DNA of 5,006 nucleotides from Actinomycetes bacterium (lineage in GTDB: Bacteria > Actinomycetota > Actinomycetes > Actinomycetales > Microbacteriaceae): contig JAJYSF010000114.1 of NCBI GenBank assembly GCA_021793715.1, positions 1-5,006 of the forward strand. Reading direction: 5' to 3'. The position numbers and the translations under genes are program-made. The number at the start of each line of letters is the position of its first letter. The first letter of the stretch is position 1. Positions 1 to 5,006 of this stretch are shown here, piece after piece. The notes under the pieces were generated by a model that was not told the DNA's origin, did not search any database, and saw only the letters and a list, made by a program, of their open reading frames with translations.

Positions 1-843
1 GGCCCAGTCGTACGCGTCGCGCGCGCCCGGATCGAGCGTGGTGTCGGTCCAGCCATCCCACGGCGTGACGAGCGTCGCCCCGATCCGCAGCCTGCCCGGA
101 TCCGTGCGCACCGCCGCGGCGAACGAGGTGGTCGGAACGGGGTCCGGCGCGCGAGTCGCGTTCCGGTGCGGCGCGGATCCGACGAACGCGTCGAGCAGGT
201 ACGCCGCGTCCTCCACGGTGCGCGCGATCGGCCCGGCCGTCGAGAGGCCGCCCGGGCCACTGAGCCCGTTGGCGAACGGCAGCCGGCCACGCGACGGCTT
301 GAGCCCGACGACGCCCACCGTGGCGGCAGGGATCCGGATCGAGCCGCCTGCGTCGGACGCCGGAGCCGCGGGGAGCATGCCGGTGGCCACGGCAATCGCC
401 GCTCCCCCGGAGGAACCGCCCGCGCCCGTCGTGGGATCCCACGGGTTGCGCGCCGGTTCGCCCGCGGCCGGCTCGGTGTAGCCGGTCATGCCGAACTCGG
501 GGGTCGACGTCTTGCCGAGGCTGACGGATCCGAGCCGATCGAGTGCGGCCGCGATCGGATCCGAAACCGTTGGCACGTTGTCGCGGAACGCGCGGGACCC
601 GTAGCGCGTCGGCACCCCGGCGCGGCCGACGAGATCCTTGTCCGCGAGCGGCACGCCCCAGAGCGCGGGCGGATCCTCGGGCGGCGCCCCGAGCGCCGCG
701 GCCTGAGCGAGCGCGCGTTCGGCGGTCACCTCGACGAAGGCGCCGAGCCGCTCCCCCTCAATGCGGTCGAGGCACGCGCGGACGGCCTCAAGAGGCGTCA
801 CCTCGCCGCACTGCAGCTGACGAACGAGTTCCACGAGAGTCAC
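1..843 (-). CDS. Amidase-signature family hydrolase, 3' end cut by window edge
   Basis: This frame encodes 281 residues from a GTG start at 843 and stays open to the left edge, so the C-terminus is missing. Amidase-signature enzymes hydrolyse amide bonds with a Ser-cisSer-Lys triad, and all three residues are visible: Lys69 in LADKDLV, cis-Ser144 in GAGGSSGG, and nucleophile Ser168 in DAGGSIRIPA. The 24-residue spacing between the two serines matches the family. GVPTRYGSRA (76-85) and GLKPSRGRLPF (180-190) are also typical. The segment IRIPAA rather than IRQPA argues against GatA of the tRNA amidotransferase and favours a stand-alone amidase, possibly like the aminohexanoate cyclic-dimer hydrolases. 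The substrate cannot be told from sequence. Family members are usually about 450-500 residues, so roughly 170-220 should lie outside. No signal peptide is seen, so the enzyme is probably cytoplasmic. The start is supported by GGAGG 8 nt upstream; an ATG at 851-849 is out of frame and meets TGA after three codons. Confidence 0.93.
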   Translation of the reverse strand, partial: MTLVELVRQLQCGEVTPLEAVRACLDRIEGERLGAFVEVTAERALAQAAALGAPPEDPPALWGVPLADKDLVGRAGVPTRYGSRAFRDNVPTVSDPIAAALDRLGSVSLGKTSTPEFGMTGYTEPAAGEPARNPWDPTTGAGGSSGGAAIAVATGMLPAAPASDAGGSIRIPAATVGVVGLKPSRGRLPFANGLSGPGGLSTAGPIARTVEDAAYLLDAFVGSAPHRNATRAPDPVPTTSFAAAVRTDPGRLRIGATLVTPWDGWTDTTLDPGARDAYDWA

Positions 844-851
844 GTCCCCAT

Positions 852-856
852 CCTCC
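852..856 (-). promoter_or_regulatory. Ribosome binding site of the amidase gene
   Basis: GGAGG on the minus strand lies 8 nt before the GTG at 843-841. It decides the start of the amidase, because no in-frame ATG is available near it. It lies only 16 nt after the base of the large hairpin at 873-918. Confidence 0.8.
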
Positions 857-872
857 CCCGCCTCCGCCCAGA

Positions 873-918
873 TGACGCAAATGCACCCAAAATCGCGCGT
901 TTGGGTGCATTTGCGTCA
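873..918 (-). terminator. Perfect 19-bp inverted repeat with 8-nt loop, probable terminator of thrC
   Basis: The left arm TGACGCAAATGCACCCAAA (873-891) and the right arm (900-918) are exact reverse complements, separated by ATCGCGCG (892-899). The arms are about 47% GC, clearly lower than the flanking DNA. The structure starts 36 nt after the thrC stop, in the place expected of a terminator. It lacks a U-tract on either side, so it would be a tail-less hairpin terminator, an RNA-stabilising 3' end, or a stall point for Rho. It could also be a dispersed palindromic repeat unit or a protein binding site. Each arm itself looks like two imperfect copies of a TTTG-led decamer (TTTGGGTGCA, then TTTGCGTCA). 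The repeat is certain; the terminator role is inferred from position. Confidence 0.6.
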
Positions 919-934
919 GGTGAAGGCAGCATCA

Positions 935-949
935 GCGCCCAGAGGGCGC
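935..949 (-). terminator. Short GC-rich hairpin just after the thrC stop
   Basis: On the minus strand GCGCCC and GGGCGC form a 6-bp all-GC stem around a 3-nt loop, 5 nt after the thrC stop codon. It precedes the 19-bp hairpin by 16 nt, giving a tandem arrangement often seen at transcript ends. No U-tract follows. A 6-bp GC stem can occur by chance in such GC-rich DNA, so the functional call is weak. Confidence 0.35.
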
Positions 950-954
950 CGGCG

Positions 955-2358
955 TCAGCTCAGAGCGTGCCGCTCGATGAACGCCCGCAGCTCGGCCGCG
1001 TCGTCAGGGAGTTCGGTGACGTGCTGCGGCGCGTGCATCATGGCCCGTTGATCCTCCGGGAGATCGAGGTCGACGTTGAGCGCTTCCTGGATCGTCTCGG
1101 CGAACTTCTGCGGCTTCGCCGTCTCGAGCACGAGCATCGGCACCCCGTCGTCGAGGTGCTGACGGGCGATGGCCACGCCGTCGGCGGTGTGCGGATCGAT
1201 GATCTCGCCGGTGGCCTCGTGGACGGCACGGATCGTCGCGAGCCGGTCGGCATGCGTCGACGTCGCGCTGACGAAGCCGAACTCCTCGCCGAATCGCGCC
1301 TGCTCGGCTGAGAAGTCCGCCTCGCCGCCGTCGGCGAGTGCGTCCCACGCCGCGACGACGCGCGAGGCGTCGCGGCCGACGAGCTCGAAGATGAACCGCT
1401 CGAGGTTCGAGGCCTTCGAGATGTCCATCGACGGGCTCGACGTCGCATGCGTGTCAGCCGCGCCGCGCGGTCGGTAGTGACCCGTGCGGAAGAACTCGTC
1501 GAGGACGTTGTTCTCGTTGGTCGCGAGCACCAGACGGCGCACGGGAAGACCCATCAGCCGGGCGTACAGCCCGGACAGGATATTGCCGAAGTTGCCCGTC
1601 GGCACCGCGAAGGAGACGGGCTGCGCGCCGGTCTCGTCGGTCGCGCGCAGCCAGCCCCAGAAGTAGTAGACGACCTGCGCCGTGATCCGTGCGAGGTTGA
1701 TGGAGTTGACGGCGCCGAGGTGGTGCGCGTGTTTGAAGTCGAGGTCTCCCGCCAGTTCCTTGACGAGGTTCTGGCAGTCGTCGAACACGCCCTCGACCGC
1801 GATGTTGTGCACGTTCGCGTCGTCGATCGAGTACATCTGCGCGCGTTGGAACGCACTCATCCGACCCTGCGGCGAGAGCATGAACACCGCGACCCGCTCC
1901 TTGCCCCGCAACGCGTGCTCGGCGGCGGATCCGGTGTCACCGGACGTCGCGCCCAGCACGTTCATGACGGAGCCGACACGTTCGAGCGTGTACTCGAGCA
2001 CCTGGCCGAGGAATTGCATGGCCATGTCCTTGAACGCGAGTGTCGGCCCCTCGGACAGCCCGACGAGGGAGATGTCGGCGTCGAGCCGCCGCACGGGGAC
2101 GACGGGGCGCGGGAACCCGGCGTAGGCGCGCGCGGTCATCCCGGCAAGGGCGTCGCGGGGGATGTCCGTGGCGAACAGTCCCAGCACCTCGGTCGCGAGT
2201 TCGGCGTAGCTCAGCGCACGCCAGCGCTCGAGCGTCGCGGCATCGACCTGCGGTATCTCCGCGGGGACCGCGAGGCCGCCGTCTGGCGCGAGCCCCTCGA
2301 GGAGGGCCTCGCTGTACGACATCGGATCCGAACCGCCTCGAGTCGAGATGTACTGCAC
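955..2358 (-). CDS. thrC: Threonine synthase, long (Corynebacterium-like) type
   Basis: The product is 467 residues and converts O-phospho-L-homoserine to L-threonine and phosphate with pyridoxal phosphate in the cytoplasm, the last step of threonine synthesis (fold-type II PLP enzyme). Visible family marks are the N-terminal MQYISTRGG, PTLAFKDMAMQ with the Schiff-base Lys110, LGATSGDTGS (135-144), the glycine/asparagine loop PTGNFGNI (253-260) that holds the PLP phosphate, SSPSMDISKASNLERFIF (307-324), and DPHTADGVA (388-396). The length and the YISTR start place it with the long enzymes known from E. coli, yeast and C. glutamicum, not the shorter type of about 350 residues found in many other actinobacteria. 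The GTG start at 2358 is chosen because the conserved YISTR follows it and GAGGAG lies 6 nt upstream; Met13 would remove that motif. The gene follows prfA after 71 nt and no hom or thrB is visible beside it. It appears intact. Confidence 0.97.
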   Translation of the reverse strand: MQYISTRGGSDPMSYSEALLEGLAPDGGLAVPAEIPQVDAATLERWRALSYAELATEVLGLFATDIPRDALAGMTARAYAGFPRPVVPVRRLDADISLVGLSEGPTLAFKDMAMQFLGQVLEYTLERVGSVMNVLGATSGDTGSAAEHALRGKERVAVFMLSPQGRMSAFQRAQMYSIDDANVHNIAVEGVFDDCQNLVKELAGDLDFKHAHHLGAVNSINLARITAQVVYYFWGWLRATDETGAQPVSFAVPTGNFGNILSGLYARLMGLPVRRLVLATNENNVLDEFFRTGHYRPRGAADTHATSSPSMDISKASNLERFIFELVGRDASRVVAAWDALADGGEADFSAEQARFGEEFGFVSATSTHADRLATIRAVHEATGEIIDPHTADGVAIARQHLDDGVPMLVLETAKPQKFAETIQEALNVDLDLPEDQRAMMHAPQHVTELPDDAAELRAFIERHALS

Positions 2359-2364
2359 GCAGGG

Positions 2365-2370
2365 CTCCTC
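2365..2370 (-). promoter_or_regulatory. Ribosome binding site of thrC
   Basis: GAGGAG lies 6 nt before the GTG at 2358-2356, a strong match at good spacing. It supports the GTG start over the downstream ATG at 2322-2320. Confidence 0.8.
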
Positions 2371-2374
2371 AGGT

Positions 2375-2391
2375 CAGGGACGGCAGGGACG
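2375..2391. repeat. Tandem octamer CAGGGACG x2 before thrC
   Basis: CAGGGACG occurs at 2375-2382 and again at 2384-2391 with one base between, giving a 9-bp period just upstream of the thrC ribosome binding site. The short direct repeat is seen in the sequence; a role as a regulator site or as an RNA element in the leader would be pure inference. The rest of the 71-nt gap (2359-2429) holds a weak -10-like GAGAAT on the minus strand at 2398-2403 and no convincing -35. Confidence 0.35.
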
Positions 2392-2429
2392 CCCCATTCT
2401 CTCACGTCGGGACGGACGACCGCGGTCGG

Positions 2430-3503
2430 TCACTCGCCGAGGTGCTCGAGCCGCTCGGCCTCGTCGGCCGCGATGCAGCTGGCCACGACCGGCTCAAGTG
2501 CGCCGTCCATGACCTGGTCGAGGTTGTAGGCCTTGAAGCCGGTGCGATGATCGGCGATGCGGTTCTCGGGGAAGTTGTAGGTGCGGATCCGCTCGGAGCG
2601 GTCCATACCGCGGATCTGGCTCTTGCGCGCGTCCGAGGCGGCCGCCGCCAGCTCTTCCTGCTGCTTCGCAAGCAGCCGCGCACGCAGCACGCGCATCGCG
2701 GCCTCACGGTTCTGCAGCTGCGATTTCTCGTTCTGCATCGACACGACGATGCCGGTCGGCAGGTGGGTGATGCGCACGGCCGAATCGGTCGTGTTCACGG
2801 ACTGGCCGCCGGGGCCCGACGAGCGGTAGACGTCGATCTTGAGATCGTTTTGGTCGAGTGCGACCTCTTCGGGCTCGTCGACCTCGGGGAAGACGAGCAC
2901 GCCCGTCGTCGACGTGTGAATGCGCCCCTGGGATTCGGTCGCGGGCACGCGTTGCACCCGGTGCACGCCGCCCTCGTACTTGAGGTGCGCCCACACGCCC
3001 TGGGCGGGGTCGTTCGAGGATCCCTTGAACGCGAGCTGCACGTTCTTGTAGCCGCCGAGGTCGGACGGATCCGATTCGATGATCTCGGTCTTCCACCCCT
3101 GGTGAGCCGCGAACTGCGAGTACATCCGCAGCAGATCCGCCGCGAAGAGTGCGCTCTCGGCGCCGCCCTCCCCCGCCTTGATCTCCATGATCACGTCGCG
3201 CGCGTCGTCGGGGTCGCGCGGAATGAGCAGGCGGCGCAGGTATTCCTGTGCCTCCGTGGCCTGCTCCTCGAGCGTGGGGATCTCGTCGGCGAAGGCATCG
3301 TCCTCGACGGCGAGCTCACGTGCTGCCGCGAGGTCGCCCGTCGCCTGCTCCCACTCCTCGTGGGCGCGCACGATCCGCGACAGCTCGGCGAAGCGACGGT
3401 TGACGCGCTTCGCCCGCGCGGCATCGGCGTGCACCGCCGGGTCGGAGAGCTCCTCCTGCACCCGGCGGTGTTCGTCGATCAGCGTCTGGACGGATTCGAA
3501 CAC
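2430..3503 (-). CDS. prfA: Peptide chain release factor 1 (RF1)
   Basis: The 357-residue product recognises UAA and UAG stop codons in the ribosomal A site and triggers release of the finished peptide. Two signatures decide the call. The PAT tripeptide in [10 protein letters not shown] (PAT at 187-189) reads the stop codon and separates RF1 from RF2, which has SPF. The GGQ motif at 232-234 in [17 protein letters not shown] acts in the peptidyl-transferase centre. The first 100 or so residues form the charged helical domain 1; [10 protein letters not shown] (108-117) opens the PCRF domain. The length is normal for bacterial RF1. The GTG start at 3503 lies 8 nt after the rho stop. Its purine-rich binding site overlaps that stop codon, so translation is probably coupled to rho. 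The glutamine of GGQ is normally methylated by PrmC, whose gene often follows prfA; here thrC follows instead. Confidence 0.98.
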   Translation of the reverse strand: MFESVQTLIDEHRRVQEELSDPAVHADAARAKRVNRRFAELSRIVRAHEEWEQATGDLAAARELAVEDDAFADEIPTLEEQATEAQEYLRRLLIPRDPDDARDVIMEIKAGEGGAESALFAADLLRMYSQFAAHQGWKTEIIESDPSDLGGYKNVQLAFKGSSNDPAQGVWAHLKYEGGVHRVQRVPATESQGRIHTSTTGVLVFPEVDEPEEVALDQNDLKIDVYRSSGPGGQSVNTTDSAVRITHLPTGIVVSMQNEKSQLQNREAAMRVLRARLLAKQQEELAAAASDARKSQIRGMDRSERIRTYNFPENRIADHRTGFKAYNLDQVMDGALEPVVASCIAADEAERLEHLGE

Positions 3504-3507
3504 GGCG

Positions 3508-3513
3508 TTCCTC
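3508..3513 (-). promoter_or_regulatory. prfA ribosome binding site overlapping the rho stop codon
   Basis: GAGGAA begins inside the rho stop codon (TGAGGAA, stop at 3514-3512) and ends 4 nt before the prfA GTG; counting only GAGG the spacing is 6 nt. Ribosomes finishing rho end on this site, which suggests translational coupling of prfA to rho. Confidence 0.75.
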
Positions 3514-5006
3514 AGCGGCTGTTCTCCGAGGGGATGCTCTTCTGCATCTGCACGAGGAACTCGACGTTCGAGTTCGTCTCCTTGAGCTTCTCGAGGATCA
3601 CGCCGAGGGCGTGCTGCTGGTCCATGCCCGCGAGCGCGCGACGCAGCTTCCAGGTGATCTTGACCTCGTCGGGGCTGAGCAGCATCTCCTCGCGGCGCGT
3701 GGACGACGCGTTGACGTCCACCGCCGGGAAGATCCGCTTGTCGGCGAGCTGGCGGCTGAGGCGCAGCTCGGAGTTGCCGGTGCCCTTGAACTCCTCGAAG
3801 ATGACCTCGTCCATCTTGGATCCGGTCTCGACGAGAGCCGTGGCGAGAATCGTCAGCGAGCCGCCGTTCTCGATGTTGCGCGCCGCACCGAAGAACTTCT
3901 TCGGCGGGTAGAGCGCGGCCGCGTCGACGCCACCGGACAGCACGCGTCCCGTGGCGGGGGCCGAGACGTTGTACGCGCGACCGAGGCGGGTGATCGAGTC
4001 GAGCAGCACGACGACGTCACGACCCAGCTCGACGAGGCGCTTGGCGCGCTCGATCGCGAGCTCGGCAACGGTCGTGTGGTCCTCAGCGGGGCGGTCGAAC
4101 GTGGAGGCGATGACCTCGCCGTTCACCGACCGCTGCATGTCGGTGACCTCTTCCGGACGCTCGTCGACCAGGACGACCATCAGGTGAGCTTCGGGGTTGT
4201 TCTGCGCGATCGCGTTCGCGATCTGCTGCAGGACGATCGTCTTTCCGGCCTTCGGCGGCGCGACGATGAGGCCGCGCTGGCCCTTGCCGATCGGAGCGAT
4301 GAGGTCGATGATCCGCTGCGTCGTCTTCTCCGGCGCCGTCTCGAGGCGCAGACGGTCCTGCGGGTACAGCGGCGTCAGGCTGGAGAACTCGACGCGGCCG
4401 GCTGCGTCGTCGGCCGATAGACCGTTGACCGAGTCGACCTTCACGAGCGCGTTGTACTTCTGTCGCCCGGACTGCTCGCCTTCGCGCGGCTGCTTGATCG
4501 CGCCGACGACCGCGTCACCCTTGCGCAGGTTGTACTTCTTGACCTGGCCGAGCGAGACGTAGACGTCCTGCTTGCCGGGGAGGTAGCCGGTTGTGCGCAC
4601 GAACGCGTAGTTGTCGAGCACGTCGAGCACGCCGGCGACGGGGATCAGCACGTCGTCGTCGTTGATCTCCGGCTCGAACTCGTCGTGGCCGCGGCCACGA
4701 CCGCGGCCACGACGGTTGCCGTTCTGGTCCTGCTGCTTCTGCTGCTGTCCGCCGCCGCGCTGGCCGTTCTGGCCGTTGCGGCGGTCGTCCGAGGAGTCGT
4801 CCGAGGAGTCGCCGCTGCTCTTCTTGCGGCGGTTGCGACCACGGCCACGACGGTTGCGGCCGGAGCCCTCCTGCTCGTCGGAATCGCTGTCGTCGTCCTT
4901 ACCCTCAGACGAACCCTTGTCGTCGGAGGAGCCCGTGTCATCGGACGAGCTCGCGCCATTGCTGTCGCGCGAGGAGGCGTCCGATGCGTCGGAGGCCTTC
5001 GCGTCG
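3512..5006 (-). CDS. rho: Transcription termination factor Rho, N-terminus cut by window edge
   Basis: The frame is open from the right edge and gives 497 visible residues. Rho is a hexameric RNA-dependent ATPase and helicase that loads on nascent RNA and dislodges RNA polymerase. Visible residues 1-118 are a low-complexity extension. The RNA-binding OB (CSD-like) domain follows from about 119 ([20 protein letters not shown]) to about 215 (SSLTPLYP). The motor domain holds Walker A PPKAGKT (250-256), VDERPEE (280-286), Walker B VVVLLD (331-336) with [10 protein letters not shown] after it, the Q-loop region [21 protein letters not shown], and the C-terminal [20 protein letters not shown] at 4651 inside the frame would give a product starting in the OB domain; it is rejected because the reading frame and Rho-like composition continue upstream. 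The Rho N-terminal helical domain is expected outside the window. The gene is the first visible one of the rho-prfA pair, and no rpmE lies between them. Confidence 0.98.
   Translation of the reverse strand, partial: DAKASDASDASSRDSNGASSSDDTGSSDDKGSSEGKDDDSDSDEQEGSGRNRRGRGRNRRKKSSGDSSDDSSDDRRNGQNGQRGGGQQQKQQDQNGNRRGRGRGRGHDEFEPEINDDDVLIPVAGVLDVLDNYAFVRTTGYLPGKQDVYVSLGQVKKYNLRKGDAVVGAIKQPREGEQSGRQKYNALVKVDSVNGLSADDAAGRVEFSSLTPLYPQDRLRLETAPEKTTQRIIDLIAPIGKGQRGLIVAPPKAGKTIVLQQIANAIAQNNPEAHLMVVLVDERPEEVTDMQRSVNGEVIASTFDRPAEDHTTVAELAIERAKRLVELGRDVVVLLDSITRLGRAYNVSAPATGRVLSGGVDAAALYPPKKFFGAARNIENGGSLTILATALVETGSKMDEVIFEEFKGTGNSELRLSRQLADKRIFPAVDVNASSTRREEMLLSPDEVKITWKLRRALAGMDQQHALGVILEKLKETNSNVEFLVQMQKSIPSENSR
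4652..5005 (-). other. Low-complexity insertion region of Rho (charged, Arg/Gly/Asn/Gln-rich)
   Basis: These 118 visible residues have blocks of alternating character. A Ser/Asp-rich acidic stretch (1-48) is followed by a basic [12 protein letters not shown] (51-62), an acidic [12 protein letters not shown] (63-74), a Gln/Asn/Gly-rich stretch (75-97), an RG box [10 protein letters not shown] (97-106), and an acidic linker (108-118) into the OB domain. NRRGRGR occurs twice (4835-4855 and 4697-4717), with nearly identical DNA. Such insertions between the N-terminal helical domain and the OB fold are known in actinobacterial Rho, for example in Micrococcus luteus, where the insertion supports termination on GC-rich, structured RNA. 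Disorder and RNA binding here are inferred from composition. Confidence 0.85.

Noticed and set aside
1..843. Amidase as GatA of the Glu-tRNA(Gln) amidotransferase
   Set aside because: The signature reads GGSIRIPA rather than the GGSIRQPA usual in GatA, and no gatB or gatC is adjacent in the visible window.
166..1311. Plus-strand open frame of 381 codons across the amidase, the hairpin region and the thrC 3' end
   Set aside because: It reads straight through the inverted repeat and two real minus-strand genes, with Arg-rich composition typical of antisense shadows.
2374..2397. Seven-codon leader peptide (ATG at 2397) before thrC as a threonine attenuator
   Set aside because: It has no threonine or isoleucine codons, its purine-rich GAGAG lies too close to the ATG, and no competing stem-loops are evident.
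2398..2403. GAGAAT as the -10 box of a thrC promoter
   Set aside because: It matches the consensus at four of six positions, but no acceptable -35 hexamer lies 16-18 nt upstream, so it is not listed as a promoter.
1447..2529. Plus-strand open frame of 360 codons opposite thrC
   Set aside because: The composition mirrors the thrC codons and there is no family resemblance; thrC itself is intact on the other strand.
2040..3911. Plus-strand open frame of 623 codons covering parts of thrC, prfA and rho
   Set aside because: It lies antisense to three well-recognised genes, its product is Arg/Ala/Val/Leu-rich without a recognisable domain, and such frames are common opposite GC-rich genes.
3512..4651. 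Rho starting at the internal GTG at 4651
   Set aside because: The GTG codes the first residue of the conserved [10 protein letters not shown] of the OB domain, and the frame stays open with Rho-like charged sequence to the window edge.

Overview
This window comes from a high-GC Gram-positive bacterium (Actinomycetota), most likely Micrococcales and perhaps a Microbacteriaceae-like lineage. The evidence is the strongly GC-rich third codon positions, GTG starts on all three genes whose starts are visible, and a Rho factor with a long Arg/Gly/Asp/Asn/Gln-rich N-terminal extension. The threonine synthase is also of the long type that I recall from Corynebacterium. The family-level placement is inference.

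All four genes lie on the minus strand and are read from right to left. At the right edge is rho (N-terminus outside the window), followed after only 8 nt by prfA (release factor 1), whose ribosome binding site overlaps the rho stop codon. After a 71-nt gap comes thrC (threonine synthase). After a 111-nt gap with two hairpins comes an amidase-signature hydrolase that starts at 843 with GTG and runs off the left edge. Long open frames on the plus strand are antisense shadows. No RNA gene, insertion sequence, CRISPR array or plus-strand gene was seen.

Rho and RF1 both act in ending gene expression, transcription and translation respectively, and are almost certainly one transcriptional and translationally coupled unit. 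ThrC makes threonine and has its own ribosome binding site; it may be co-transcribed with prfA or have a weak promoter in the 71-nt gap. The 111-nt gap after thrC holds a GC-rich 6-bp hairpin and then a perfect 19-bp inverted repeat with an 8-nt loop. This is the most striking non-coding structure here and probably ends the thrC transcript. It also sits so close to the amidase start that no ordinary promoter fits downstream of it.

The window is mostly core housekeeping sequence. The points worth following up are the long inverted repeat, the gene order (thrC rather than prmC directly after prfA), the low-complexity Rho extension, and a marked excess of GGATCC hexamers. I see no sign of a new defence, mobile or biosynthetic system.
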